Program-made: the position numbers and the translations under genes
Part shown: piece after piece, positions 52,010-64,000 of the stretch
How the letters are laid out: every line of letters starts with the position of its first letter
Position numbering within the stretch: the stretch's first letter is position 1
The notes under the pieces: model-generated
What the model saw: only the letters and a program-made list of their open reading frames with translations
What the model was told of the DNA's origin: nothing
Database searches by the model: none
Source: Anisus vortex
Lineage: Eukaryota > Mollusca > Gastropoda > Planorbidae
Assembly: GCA_949126835.1 (NCBI GenBank)
Contig: OX421505.1
Coordinates: forward strand, 3,405,587 to 3,469,586
Direction: 5' to 3'
DNA: 64,000 bases

Positions 52010-53278
52010 GTTAAGTTCTGCAAACATTTTACACCCCCCCCCCCCCCCGTTGCCCTTTAGATAGCAATATTTTTTATGCTGCCAGTTGAAGTTTGAAATA
52101 GAAAAGAGATTGTAAGGTCTTTAAATAATTGTTCAGCTTGTTGAAAACTACAATAACACATTTTTTTTAAATCCAAGAATTTTAAGAATATTTTCTAATT
52201 CTTTCAGTTTCTTTTTTATATCAGTAATTCTAAATTTAAAGAATCTAATTTTATGATTCACTATTGATATTTTGATACAATTAGAAAATGTGAAATGTTC
52301 AATTGTTTAGGGGGACAGCGAAAACTAGTTGATAATTAGCCACGTTCGTTCACTATTTTCTCTTGCCCCTCCCTTCCAGAACTTTAAACTTAGTTGCCAT
52401 ACATGCCCACTTATATTTCAAAATTTTCACTATTTTCCACCCCCCACCACCCAGCCACTGATAATACATTTTAGCTCAATCAATTTCAAAAAATTATACA
52501 TTAAAACTTGTAAATTATGAAACAGATCTCTTTAATTGACCTCATTTCAACATTTCATCTATTAGTTTTATTACCCACATTAGACTTGTGGTAGTGGACA
52601 TCACAGCTTACTGCCTTTCGTAGGCCTTATGAGTATAGATAATATACATTTAACTATATAAAGTATTCTGTATATGTAAAGAGTGAGCACCTTTTGTTAA
52701 TTTAGCCCTCTATATTGCATGAATTTAGGTTTTAAGTTTAAACAATTTTTCATTGTGTTTTTTGTTCCTCTAATTCTAATGGATAATGAAAAAAATTAGT
52801 TCAGAGTGCAATCCATACATTTTATTTTTAGAGTTAATTTTGGTCGTTGCATTTTTTGCAACTATTCGCAACCGAGCACCTTTTTTTTTCAAGAAATCAT
52901 CACAATGTAAAACGTTAAAATTATTGCTACATTTACTCAAATTTACAACAACAATAACAACATTTAAAATAACGTTTAGCTATAAAAGATTTTGAAGACT
53001 TTTGTGAGTTATTTTATTAAAATAGATAATAGATAACAATTTATATAGCTGGAATTAATGTTTACAGTAAAAAAAAATAATTTCATACTGGTATTAAAAA
53101 AAAATTTACACATAAAGAAATTGGACATATAATAATTCTAATAAATGGAATAGAAAAATGGAAATAATACTAAATATCACTGAATAAAACATGCGTAAGA
53201 AAGTTAGGGGGCATGAAAGTTTTTAAAACCATTTGATGCTTTTGATAGACATGGATGTAGGCCTACATTGCATTTTTG
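52010..53278. other. Intron of zinc-finger copy 3, part near exon B
   Basis: Homologous to 9713-10990, with a C run at about 52034-52048. No supported gene. Confidence 0.6.
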
Positions 53279-53344
53279 CATCCCTAGCAAAGTGGTTTGA
53301 ATCTACAACTGGCTTACGGTAGATCTGGGTTTGCTTCCCCACTG
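53279..53344 (+). mobile_element. tRNA-like SINE head in intron (unit 3)
   Basis: Counterpart of 10991-11056, with TAGCAAAGTGGTTTG and GGGTTTGCTTCCCCA. Confidence 0.5.
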
Positions 53345-53533
53345 ATAACATTTGTTACCCAGCACCACAAAATGAGTCGCAAGCCACATTTCATTTGGGT
53401 CATTTTGAGTTATTAAGTTCATAATTAGACATTTTAATGCCGAATTCAATGGTGAAAATCATTAAAAAATCCGACATTATTTATAACCAACTAATAGTCA
53501 ACTATTAAACAATTCAAAAGTGTCAAAGCTTAC

Positions 53534-53720
53534 TTCAAACTGATCCTCATCTTTGTAAAGCACATCAGAATCTTTGTACAAGTCTGTATTTTGATTTTTA
53601 GAATATTGAGTAGAATAAATTACATCATCCAGTTCTTGACTTTCTTGTTTTATCACTTTTCTCAGCTCTTCTGTAAAATTTGATTTTAATTCATCCATAG
53701 TGTCAGAGTGTAACTTTTTC
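53534..53720 (-). CDS. Zinc-finger protein copy 3, exon B
   Basis: The same exon as in copies 1 and 2, with one Cys-to-Tyr change (STQYSKN). Acceptor TTTTACGCAG and donor GAA|GTAAGC are kept, and the frame agrees with exons A and C. Confidence 0.75.
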
Positions 53721-54410
53721 CTGCGTAAAAGAAAGTTGCACTTTTAGTTACATCACTCTCATAATGAATTATATTTATTAATAGCTTAATAAATTTAAAA
53801 GCAGTCTTTATATGATTTTGTACAATATATTTCTTTTTCATTTAGCCAACTTATGAATCACCACTATTTAATGTCAATATTTTTAATTACAGTAGTAAAA
53901 TTTATACAAAACTAGCCGGTATGTGCCCGGTCCTCCGAACCGGCTAAAAGTTATGTTTACATACACTCTTACTACTCAAGCAGTTATAATTAGATAGCCC
54001 GCAACAACTACACATTTTATATTTCGTATACGAAAAGAATTTAAAAGTGATGGAATTTTTTATTAGCCCGCTACAACATAAATTACCCATTAAAATCATT
54101 ACCCATCATAACAATTTAAAAATTGCCCGCTATAAATTACAGTCATTATATGATTTTGTACAATATATTTTTTTTTCATTTAGCCAACTTACGAATCACC
54201 ACTATTTAATGTCAATATTTTTAATTACAGTAGTAAAATTTATACAAAATACTTAAATAGGTCAAATATGCTAAACCATTATAATACCCATTCTATTTTA
54301 TGAAAAGGATAAAAAAAGCTATTATTATTATATATATAAATGTTATGTTTATAATATAAAATTTGCATATTAGATAAACATTTAAATTATTAATTAAAAT
54401 AAACACTTAC

Positions 54411-54501
54411 CCAAACTCATAAAATGTCCTTTTGCGTTTACTGGTCGCTGGTGTTTGATAAAATCGAGTGGGTACTGCTAATTTTTTTAGCTGACTCCTA
54501 C
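54411..54501 (-). CDS. Zinc-finger protein copy 3, exon A
   Basis: 91 bp with the same splice sites and phase. The peptide ends FYEFG where copies 1 and 2 have FHEFG. The KRKR motif is kept. Confidence 0.7.
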
Positions 54502-54602
54502 CTGAAATGTATAATTACTATTAATCACCTTACTTTATCAATTTGATTGAAAGATGCTAAAGACTGGGTAGTTAGCATTTGTATGCATTCTTTTAATATA
54601 AG

Positions 54603-55539
54603 TAGGGAGGTTATACGAAAACTTGAATTCCGATTTTTTGTTTTGAAAATAAAAACATGATTTTCAATTTGTTGGTTCGAAGGTTATCATTTACTTTAAG
54701 TAGCACACAATTTCATTTTCGGTTCTGATGGAAATATAAAAAAAAAATCAAGCTGGATTCACACAAAAAAATTCTTGAAATGCCTTGCTAACACTAATTA
54801 GTCTTAGATATTGTGTTTCATTTTTTCCAAATCCCAACTTTGGCTTGTGATATGGTAAAAACAACATCAAAACCAATTAACGTGAATCTTCTGCTCATCC
54901 TTTTGATGTGCGTTCCCCTTTGATATACACAATGGGGAGAAGCAAAACTAGGTTTTCCCTGTGGCTCTGATCAATTCAGCTAGACACCGTGTCTGTGATT
55001 ATTATTAATGGTACTATTAAATACATATTCTTTTGATTTTGTGCTACACAAAACATTTTCTGATAGATCAATACATTATTATACGAGTTTAGGTCAGCTG
55101 TGTGTTGGTAACTATTCCTTTTGAAACTATATCTTCTCTCATATTCACTTCGATGATAAATTGTATTTGTAAAAATTTAAAGAAAACAGTTTCAATATAG
55201 CTAGTAGAATAGAATAAATAAATCCTTTGTGTGGAAAAATTTTGAAAAAAACTTCCTTAGCGAACATTCAGTGTAAACTATGTTCCCAACAGATGGATAA
55301 GCCGTAGCTGTACCATTGAGTTGTGTACACATTTACATAAGAAGCATCCCGTATTAACATTGTCATCCTCTTCAAATGCACAGCCGAGTCTGACATCTTT
55401 TATAGTGACCAAAAAAACAACTGATCTGATATGTGCAACACCGCATTGGGTGAGGGGGGGGGGGGGGGGTTAAAATCAGATTTGATAGAACCAAAATCTG
55501 GTTTTGAAGTGAAGAAAAAAAGTGATATTAACATCCTTA
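54603..55539. mobile_element. hAT-like MITE, TSD AATATAAG (unit 3)
   Basis: Counterpart of 12314-13255. The right target copy has an extra TA (AATATATAAG). Confidence 0.75.
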
Positions 55540-55861
55540 AATATATAAGAAGGTTGAATAGATAAATAATGTAAAATGTACAACTTTTGTAAAGAAAGCA
55601 ATAGCCAAGCCTACCCAAAGTGTTTCTAGACCTTGTAGGCTGTCAAATTTGTCAAGTTACTTTTTTTATTTATTGCAAATTATTGATTTATATTCATCGA
55701 ATAATAATAACTTAGAATCATTTAAATCTGGTTTTGAGGACTATTGGATTTTTTAGTAATTAAAGATTCTGACATTCGTCATTCGGTCGCAGGCCAACAA
55801 TGTGAATTTTTAAAATTAAGCCTTTTTTTAAGGCATTAAAAACTGATAATTAATTAAACGT

Positions 55862-55872
55862 AATTAAAGTTT
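55862..55872. other. Empty LINE target site
   Basis: A single AATTAAAGTTT, continuous with flanks that surround the LINE in units 1 and 2. It is an intact pre-insertion site. Confidence 0.9.
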
Positions 55873-56152
55873 AACTTAGTTTAAGGCGGCATTTTTCATA
55901 GGCTTATTGAACGCAAATTACAGTGTAGAATGAATTGCAAATGACATTAAATGTGTGAAAGCCTGTTTTAGGTCTAGGCCTTACTAGATCTATAATTTCT
56001 ATAATCTATAAAGTAGGTAAGCTATAGGCCTATAATCTTGTAGACTAGTAGCATTAAGATGCGTTTTATTTAGGATCTATGGCCTAGAGGCTATACAGTC
56101 TACTACTAGACCTATAATAAGGCAGTGTTTAGCATTCCGAGAAAAACGCACC

Positions 56153-56215
56153 ATGTCTAAGTCTAAGAAATGTTTCCAAAAGTTTAACTTAGTTGACTTA
56201 GTTAAAGAGAAATAG
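56153..56215 (+). other. 20-codon ORF identical in all three units (unit 3 copy)
   Basis: Same 63 bases as in units 1 and 2, with the same CACCATG context. Confidence 0.3.
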
Positions 56216-56241
56216 GCTAAATCACCTTTTTGTTTGCATTA

Positions 56242-56672
56242 ATATTATAAGATAAGATAAAATGAGCCTACTTTATTGATCCAAATAAATGGAAATTCAA
56301 CCTGATTACATAAATTCCATCTTTCACTTTCAGCATATGCAAAACAATATTAAAGAACCATTTGTACTCACGCTCAAGCACAATAGACATTTGCACACAC
56401 TAGGTACCGTAGATTCTATGTCATACCCCATTTATCAATTTATCATACAAGAAATGAAAAGGTATCATTTAGGAGTCATATATTGCATTTTATGGCTAAC
56501 AATCATCAATGTCAATGACAAATGATTACTTACAAAAAATTCACGTATTTAACTAAAAATTTTAAAAAATACTAACATTAAATTTTTTAAAAAAATGGGG
56601 GAGTAAGCTGGGGTTTCACCTGCCACAAAGGTTTACAGGACAGTGTACTAACCACTTCGCCAGGATACCTTG
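56242..56672 (-). mobile_element. tRNA-derived SINE, minus strand (unit 3)
   Basis: Counterpart of 36246-36688, with the same A-box, B-box and TTTGGATCAATAAAGT tail. Confidence 0.75.
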
Positions 56673-56952
56673 TTCAAAGATTATAACAAATAGTAAATAA
56701 CCCAATAGGCAAATATAAACGATTATGCGCATGCACCAGTAGAGTAGCAGTGAGAATAACGCCGACCAATATCTGAATACTGAATATCCCCACTGCCAAA
56801 TCCGTGCGGATAACCACTCCGATATAGTAGGCCCTATATAGGCTATAAATGTAAAGGAGCAGCGTTCGCCGGCTGATACTAATATAATTTAATATAATTA
56901 TTATTATTATATAATATATTACAAAAATGCGTATAGTGATAATTGCATTAGC

Positions 56953-59900
56953 TAGGTATGTGTGAATCCTACTTTTTAATTCATTTTTTTTTGGTCCGAA
57001 ATGCTGTTCCGGCATTTTGAACTTCTGCTATATGATGGGTATGCTTATAAGGAATATGTAAATATAATTAACAATATTTTACATTGAGCTGAGTTGTTTC
57101 ATAAACATTACTATTTTAACCAACTTTGTTTGTGTTTATTGTTTACAATTTTTGTTTTTTTAATGTTATTTTGTTGTATTGAAAATTGTGGTACATTTCA
57201 AACTTTAAATGAATATTGAAGATATTCTTTTCTTTTTATCAAACCTCTTCTTTATCATTTTAAAACATGTTTCCTCCCTACCTGCCAAATTTCATCACAA
57301 CCATCATGGTCGCACATATTCAATTTCGCGTCCCAAAACTGTAATCGACTGTCCGTATCTTAGCTCATTCACGCCATATTTAGGTCACTTAGGGGGAGGA
57401 GGCACGTGACCATTTTCCTCAAACCTGATTGGTTCAATCTGCCAACTAGCTTGCCGATATTCGCAATTTTATAGAAACAATTATTTTTTTCAAATAACAA
57501 TGAAGTATCTTTTTGTTATTACTTTCTCCTATGTCATTGTAAATCTGACGATCTTAGAGCTTAGGGACAGTAATTAAGTTATTTAATTCAAATATCACAT
57601 AAAATACGTCTTGACTTATTACTTAGGCTTTAGGGAAACTTAAATTTCATTAAGCCTAGACTGGAATAAATTGATAGGCCCACAGATCTAATACTAATAC
57701 TAAATACCAAGTTTAAAGTTCTTTAAACTGTGTACGTGTAAGCACTAGTGTGTGTGTTCGCCCCTCCCCCTCCCCCAACCTTGACTGCTAGCTAGTGACG
57801 GTCTGTTGTTCCAGTTAGCATGGACTTGCGATCTGTTTTTTGGGAAAGTGATGCGGTATGGTAGAAGCTGGGGGGAGGTGAATAAAGGGAGCTGGTATTA
57901 TTTTTCTACTCTACACGGACTTGTCATGTTGGCCTACTTAATATTGGGGGTTAGGGGGAGGGGGGTCTACAACAATGAACTATCATCATTAAAAAGCAGG
58001 CTTATTTCTTTCTTCATTGACTTGTAGGCCTAATAGTTTAAGGGGAATGGTGGTTGAAAGGGGGGGGGGGATAGTACAGAAGGTGACTTTCTCATCGGTA
58101 AGGAGGTCAGGAAGGGGGGGCATCATTTTTTCATTTATTATCAATTAAAGCAGGAGAAAGAGATGATGGGAAGGGGGAGATGGGGCTTACTTTGTTTTCT
58201 TCACCAATTAATTTGTAATATTTTAAGGGGATGGTGACCATTGTGGTTGGGAGAAGGGCGACAAGATCAGTAAATGTAGGAGAGGGATGAAAACAAAAAT
58301 TTGGGGGGGGGGGGGGGTGTAGAGGGGGTATCAACTCATTTATTTGTTCATAGACTCCAATAATCTTTATAGGGATGAGGTGCTACAATAAGAAATACCA
58401 TTACAATATTGAATTATATATCTTATGGCCTTATAATGTCTAAAAAGTGCCCTTTAGTTGTTTTAATTTGGTAAAGAGATAAAATGTAGAAATGTAAGTT
58501 TTCACTGTTTGATATAATATTTATTATTTATACTTACCTTATAATATCCCATTTCTTTCTTTTGAAAAGACTTCATTAAAACACATTTGTAAATTTAACA
58601 AGTAGAAGTAGGTTAAGATTGAAAAAGACAATTATTCAAATTTTGACTGTTTGACTCTGTGAGTGAACAATGTAGCCCATATAAGTATATTCTATATATA
58701 CATATAAAATATCTAATTTCATCAAATTTCATGTTGTAAAAAAATAACAAGAAGACGGGTAAAGGTGATTCATGTATACAGGTAGGCTATGGCCCTTTTT
58801 TTGGAATTTAATTGATACCTCTATTGTAGTTTAAAAAAATTGACAAAGTTATGGCTCTTTGAGTGAATTAAATACTCGTCTTGAAATGTCCAATTTTATC
58901 AAAATGTCATGTTATAATAAGTTTTTAATAAGCCTTTGTACACTGATTTATCAATAAATGTATGGCCCTTGGTATGGCATTTAATTTGATACCCTTATTG
59001 TGCAATTAGGTAAAAAATTGAAAAAGTTATGACTGTTTTAGTGAATTATGTACTCGTCTTGAAATGTCCAATTTTATCAAAATGTCATGTTATAAAAAGT
59101 TTTTAATAAGCCTTTGTACACTGATATATCTATAAATGCATGGCCCTTAATATGGCATTTAATTTGATACCCTTATTGTGCAATTAGGTAAAAAATTGAC
59201 AGAGTTATGGCTGTTTTAGTGAATTATGTACTCGTCTTGAAATGTCCAATTTTATCCAAATGTCATGTTATAATAAGTTTTTAATAAGCATTTGTACACT
59301 GATATATCTATAAATGCATGGCCCTTAATATGGCATTTAATTTGATACCCTTATTGTGCAATTAGGTAAAAAATTGACAGAGTTATGGCTGTTTTAGTGA
59401 ATTATGTACTCGTCTTGAAATGTCCAATTTTATCCAAATGTCATGTTATAATAAGTTTTTAATAAGCATTTGTACACTCATTTACCTATAAATGTATGGC
59501 CCTTGGTATGGCCTTTAGTTTGATACCTATATTGTGCAATTATGTAAAAAAAAACTGGAAAATTATGGCTGTTTTAGTGAATTATGTACGCTTTTTGAAA
59601 TGTCAAATTTTATGGAAATGTCTTGTTATAAGACATTTGTAATAAGCATTTGTACTCTGATTTATCTATAAATGTATGGCCCTTGGTATGGCCTTTAATT
59701 TGATACCTATTGCTTTCAAATTGGTACACAAATAAAAAAAGTGATGACTGTTTGAATACAAAATTGCTAGTAAGTGAGCTTCAGTTTTCCTTCTTTGTCT
59801 TTGTTACTCAAATTTCGTCACTAAAAAATTCATAACTTTTTTATTTATGATTCGATTTTAATAAATGATATACCATTGGAATCCTCTCTTTGAGCCCTTT

Positions 59901-59984
59901 CCAATGATATATAGTATATAGTTATAAAGCAAGATATTATTTATTCATTTTGAAAATTTCATCACACATACTATGCCATACCTA
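56953..59984. mobile_element. 3.0-kb TIR element with internal tandem array
   Basis: Starts TAGGTATGTGTGA and ends TCACACATACTATGCCATACCTA, an inverted repeat with a 10-bp offset. It is flanked by CATTAGC at 56946-56952 and 59985-59991. Unit 2 has one CATTAGCCTGC at this place (near 38313), confirming an insertion. Superfamily unknown: a 7-bp repeat could be a shortened 8-bp hAT duplication. No transposase. G-rich blocks at 57760-58330. Confidence 0.7.
58740..59750. repeat. 178-bp tandem array, about six units
   Basis: The TGGCCCTT motif recurs at 58789, 58962, 59141, 59319, 59497 and 59677, at spacings of 173-180 bp. The central two units are nearly identical and the outer ones diverged, as expected of unequal exchange. 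Confidence 0.95.
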
Positions 59985-60182
59985 CATTAGCCTGCATTAG
60001 GGCTCCGAAATGGCTATTCGGACCCGGTAGACTTAGTGATAGATATTAGTATCGGTTAGTTTATATAGGTTAGGGATGGATTTGTAGTATTTTTGGTAAT
60101 AGTTAGTATCGGTTAGGTTATAAAGGATAAGGATAGATTTGGTGTTTTCTATGCTACCTCTTATAACATAGTGGTTATTCGC

Positions 60183-60310
60183 ACGGTTTTAACGTGTGGA
60201 TAACGTCGAAAAATATCTACACGGTTCCTCGGCGCATGCGCAATGATCCCGCACGGTTTTAGACGTGCGGATAACGCCGAGCAATATCCACACGGTTTCT
60301 CGGCGCATAA
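60183..60310. repeat. Two 65-bp direct repeats with CGCACGGTTTTA motif
   Basis: Two units beginning CGCACGGTTTTA and ending CGGCGCAT. Each contains an internal inverted CACG/CGTG pair. Related CCGTGCGGATAAC and GCCGA(C/G)CAATATC sequences occur near 13570, 34630, 36790 and 56760, so this is a dispersed repeat. Confidence 0.7.
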
Positions 60311-60360
60311 TAGTTTATCTTTCCCTATTTCCTTAATTACTATTTTTTGTCCATTTAGAA

Positions 60361-60598
60361 TAAGATTTCTTGGTACAGTGGTTAGAACTGTGATCTAGCA
60401 ACCAGGGTCACGCAGGTTCTACCCCAGCATCAATCACCCTTTTTTTTTATTTATTTAATTTTAGTAAAACGAGATAACCATTTTTCATTGTCAGCCAGTA
60501 AATAGGCTACAATAACGGACTCCTAAATGATACTTTTTCTTGTATAATAAATAAATAGTATGATAGTGACAATTGACAATACCTAGATCTAGTGATGT
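60361..60598 (+). mobile_element. tRNA-derived SINE, left part (split by the MULE)
   Basis: A-box-like TGGTACAGTGGTTAGAACTG at 60371-60390 and B-box GGTTCTACCCC at 60415-60425. The body GGACTCCTAAATGATAC then CTTGTATAATAAAT matches the SINEs at 36246 and 56242 in reverse orientation. It continues at 63638 beyond the inserted element. Confidence 0.75.
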
Positions 60599-60607
60599 AG
60601 CCTAGTG

Positions 60608-63600
60608 GAATCACTGTAAATTTGGCAACGGTATTTTCGTCAAGGTAACTTTGGCAAAGGTAAATTTGGAATAGGTAAATTCGGCAAAACTAGCAAAGCG
60701 GTAAAATTGGCAACGGTAAAATTGGCAATCATATAATATCTACTGTTTTTATTAAAAGTATTGGTAGGACTACACTCTATTCCATGTATCGGCAACCTAT
60801 GGAATGCGTGCCATCCTTGGCACGCAAAACGGTTTTAAATGGCACATGATAGACCACCAAAATGGTGAAAAGAGCAGGAAAACATTAAGGTACACTTTGG
60901 CACGTAATTTAATTTAACGTCCTCTAATGATCAAAAACGAACATTTTAAATAGGAGCCAAATGTACCCCCTTCCCCGCCCCAGGCGTTTCTCTCCCCCCC
61001 CCCCATCCCCTGCCTGCCCCACCCCCAAAGTTACGTATGTTTGTAAGGTAAGCCAACTGGCGATCACTTGGAGTTCTGTTTAGATCTTTACGCATCAATG
61101 CTTTCCCTTATCTCCAATACGTCCCTACAAACTTCCTCCTTTTATAGCACATTGGCGAGATTACGTAACTCTGACTACTTGACCTACACCATGATACTGG
61201 TAGTGTTTGCAAGAGCAGACGTAAAATGGCTCCCTTCCCTCCCACCGCGGACTCCCCATCAAAGTTATGCCAATTCAAGTATTAGTGACCTCAGGCTACA
61301 GCAGTAAAAAAAAGTGTGTGTGTGGGGGGGGGGGGGGTATGGGTTGAAAGCGGCTCCCACTGATACTTTTAATCCGTTTTTTTTTCTTTCATAACACTGT
61401 TGTTGCTAGTTAAAACATATTATTTCTATAAATATATTTGTATTTGATTTTATTATAAACATTTTCACACAGTATTTTAAAAACATTATCTTGCATATTT
61501 ACATTATTTTGCTCACGAGACTTGTATTTAAATAATATAAAATGTATGCCTAGTAGTATCTTTTTATAATTTTTATTCGTATATAGTCAACATGTTTATT
61601 ATCAATTTGATGAACAAGACATTGATATAGTTTCAAGTCGGAAATGTGGAAATAGAATGGCGGGAAAGTAGACTTACTCACAGAAAGAGAAAAAGTAGCG
61701 ATTGGTAATGCAGTATATTTATTAGTGCAGGATTTAGGATTTGTAACGTGATGTAACTTTGCCAATTTAATGGCGTAGCCGGGATTTTAATGTAAGAGTC
61801 ATTAGTGCAAGTCGGGAGAGGGAGGGGGGGGGAGATCAGATAGTATAAAGTGGGTTGGAGCAAAGAAGTACAATGTGGGAAGTGGGGGGGGGGGGGGGGG
61901 GTAGGAACTGAAACTTTGAGTATAAACTAAATGTAACCTCTCAAACAACGGGATCAAACCATTTCAAGATTATTTAGTTAATGTCCTGAAAGCAGAAAAT
62001 GGTGTCTAGTATTAGTAACCAGTGGAACCACAATCCAGGGCCCCTAATCGAGTGTATTGGTAAGAGATTAATGACAAATCCATAAAAATAATTGATAATG
62101 TGTTTATATGATGCAGATTTGACATTGGAAAATTACATTTTTTAAATATTGCCATGTTTAGGCGATAAAAAACGTGAAAGTAATCATATTTAAAAATATA
62201 TAGATGGGCTATATTTTATATTAAAATAAAACAGACTATTCCTAGCTATAACACTTTTAGGGGCGGGGGAGGGGGGAATCTTCATGAGAAAATCGTGGAA
62301 TTAGCTCCTAACACTACATCATCCAAGGCCACTAACTAGTTTGTCTATCGGCATCCAAGGCAAGGAATTGTTTTTTTTTCTATGTAAAAAGTAATAGGTC
62401 TAACTATGTGACGCAAATTTGAGAATGCTAAGCCATGTGGTCAAGAAGCGGCCAGACAGTACGCAATTTAGCGAAATTTCATAGTTCAATGCGAATTGAT
62501 CATGCCGATGAAGGGAAACTTTTGTCAGCAATATCAAAGTAAACCTGTTGACTTCTTTGAAACAATGAAGAGACTTTACCTATATAATATATATACGTAG
62601 TTCACCGATACCTAGAGAGAAAAAAAGATTTTAAAGACAAGAATAAAAGAAAGAAAAATGTAAGCTAAATCTCACCAGTTTATGAGTATTATTATCTTTT
62701 TTAGACCCTTAAACCATTGAAATAAATAGATCTATCTGATAATGCACACTTTTTATCCCAGAGCATTCACAATCAACTTATCCTTACATTGTGGATTTTT
62801 TCCTCGGGTAGAACGGGGTCTCCACAGCATAATGAAGAAGAAGATGAAGACAAAAAAAATGTTATCACTATAGTTTATAATAACTATAAATCAACTCCAT
62901 TTACTTTAAAATGAGGAGTTTCACAAGGAATTATCTTACGCGAACATCTGTAAACGGGGGTGGGGGCTGTGTCAATACATTCGTAAATACGGACTTACAA
63001 TGGTCTTGGCTGTGTTCGTTTTCGCTAGGTGGTGGTGGTGGGAGGGGTAATGTAAGTTGTGTAATTGTACGTTGGCTATGTTTCCCGTATTATCTAAACA
63101 CACCAGCCAGAGTTTATTACGTAAGGACTTACTATGGTCGTGTCAGAACGGAGTAAGCGCCTGCAGAGAGCTAGGCCTACAATAAAATGTACAATACAAT
63201 GTACATACAATGGAAACTTTAGTTTCCAAAGACTTAAAAAGCGAGTGAGAAGTGTGGGCCCTAAACTTCACCAATGCATAACATTTCAGTAGTTTAGAAT
63301 GAGCCTTTTACACAAGTTAATACAAAACGGTTCTTTGCAAGTGTCCCTTATAATAGGCCTACTGTACTTAAGGGACCCCATATTAACTTAATCTTCCACG
63401 GAGACAACCTAGTTTCAAGCCATGAACTTCATTTAGTAGACAAGAGTGTAATCATATCTTCAGTTTAAATAAAAACAGTTGATATTATAAGTTTGCCAAT
63501 TTTACCGTTGCCAATTTCACCGCTTTGCGAGTTTTGCCGAATTTACCTTTTCCAAAATAACCTTTGCCAAAATCCCCTTGCCTAAAATACCGGTTCCGAA

Positions 63601-63628
63601 TTTACCATTGCCAAATTTACCGAGCACC
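60608..63628. mobile_element. Mutator-like non-autonomous element, 9-bp TSD AGCCTAGTG
   Basis: A 3021-bp element with inverted terminal repeats of about 125-150 bp. The TIRs are built of a repeated GGTAAATTTGGCAA-type motif; both ends share the order of motif variants, including the block reading GCAAAGCGGT. A perfect 9-bp repeat, AGCCTAGTG, flanks it (60599-60607 and 63629-63637). Long TIRs and a 9-bp duplication are the signature of the Mutator superfamily. The interior holds G/C homopolymer runs (61000, 61324-61337, 61884-61901) and no transposase frame. The short frames at 61068-61307 and 62911-63156 are not supported. Confidence 0.85.
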
Positions 63629-63637
63629 AGCCTAGTG

Positions 63638-63815
63638 TTGTGCGAGTTGTGCGCGAATGTCAATTGTGCTTGAGTACAAATAATTCTTTATATTGTTTTA
63701 AGTAGGCTATATTGAAAGACGAAATTTATCATTTTTTAAAATGTAGGCCTACCGTAATCAAGTCAAAATTCCTTTTGTTTGGATCAATAAAGTAATCTTA
63801 TCTTATACTTATACA
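63638..63815 (+). mobile_element. tRNA-derived SINE, right part
   Basis: Resumes with TTGTGCTTGAGTACAAATAAT, matching the SINE body of units 2 and 3. It ends with TTTGGATCAATAAAGTAAT and CTTATCTTATAC. Joining it to 60361-60598 restores one element around the Mutator-like insertion. Confidence 0.75.
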
Positions 63816-64000
63816 TTACAGACGCCCCTTCTATAAAGAAGATTATTGCGTCCTACGCTAATCTTATCTTATAATTAATTTAAAGAAAAAGGTTTTTTAG
63901 CCTGACTCTTAACTCTTATGTCTTAATCACAATTAGTGACAATTAGAAATTGATGTTAGTTTTAGATTTAGAGTTATAGTTATAGCCTACTGATGTAGCA
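63816..64000. other. Right window edge, SINE 3' remnant and AT-rich sequence
   Basis: ACAGACGCCCCTTCTATAAAG with AAGATTATTGCGTCC (to about 63862) is the inverse of the SINE 3' block seen at 51145-51182. The rest is AT-rich without a supported gene. Confidence 0.5.

Larger units (their letters stand above)
41859..56952 (-). repeat. Segmental duplication unit 3 (zinc-finger gene copy 3, LINE-free)
   Basis: Third direct copy. It aligns with units 1 and 2 but lacks the LINE, and holds a 2.3-kb TIR element of its own. Homology with unit 2 runs to about 56952, where a 3.0-kb element is inserted, and resumes only briefly after 59985. The counterpart of 39545-41858 is absent, so this copy is truncated at its right end. 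Confidence 0.9.

Noticed and set aside
62911..63156. 81-codon plus-strand frame near the right end
   Set aside because: Contains G-run-derived glycine stretches inside the Mutator-like element; no homology or splice evidence.

Overview
The window is AT-rich animal DNA. Its tRNA-derived SINEs end in a TTTGGATCAATAAAGT/ATCTTATC-type tail, it contains LINE fragments, hAT/pogo/Mutator-type DNA transposons and intron-containing C2H2 zinc-finger genes, and TAGGCCTA-type motifs are frequent. This mix suggests a marine invertebrate, most likely a gastropod mollusc. The species assignment is an inference, because no single-copy marker gene is present.

The main architecture is a head-to-tail triplication. 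Unit 1 (3088-17138), unit 2 (17139-41858) and unit 3 (41859 to about 56952) each begin with the same LINE 3'-end fragment. Each carries one minus-strand zinc-finger gene whose exons I could join in frame across consensus splice sites: exon A (91 bp), exon B (187 bp) and a long terminal exon C with the finger array. The arrays differ sharply: 16, 8 and 31 fingers. The 5'-most exon(s) were not found. The units differ by mobile insertions. A twin-primed LINE is in units 1 and 2 with a clean empty site in unit 3. A solo LTR is in unit 1 only. A 7.9-kb LTR retrotransposon sits in the unit 2 intron. A pogo-type element, an LTR fragment and a minisatellite-bearing hAT element are also in unit 2 only, and a 2.3-kb TIR element is in unit 3 only.

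The LTR retrotransposon (22012-29879, minus strand) is the most notable single element. It is Ty3/Gypsy-like by sequence, but its pol order is protease - integrase - reverse transcriptase - RNase H, the rearranged order known from Gmr1-type elements. Its two 675-bp LTRs differ at four positions by my count, so it is young, yet it carries a nonsense codon, a frameshift and an RNase H active-site change.

Left of the triplication (1-3087) are a 26-bp minisatellite, two exon-like segments of an unidentified plus-strand gene or gene relic, and a SINE. Right of it (56953-64000) are a 3.0-kb TIR element with a 178-bp tandem array and a 3.0-kb Mutator-like element with long TIRs and a perfect 9-bp target duplication, inserted in a SINE. 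No rRNA, CRISPR array or functional tRNA gene is visible.
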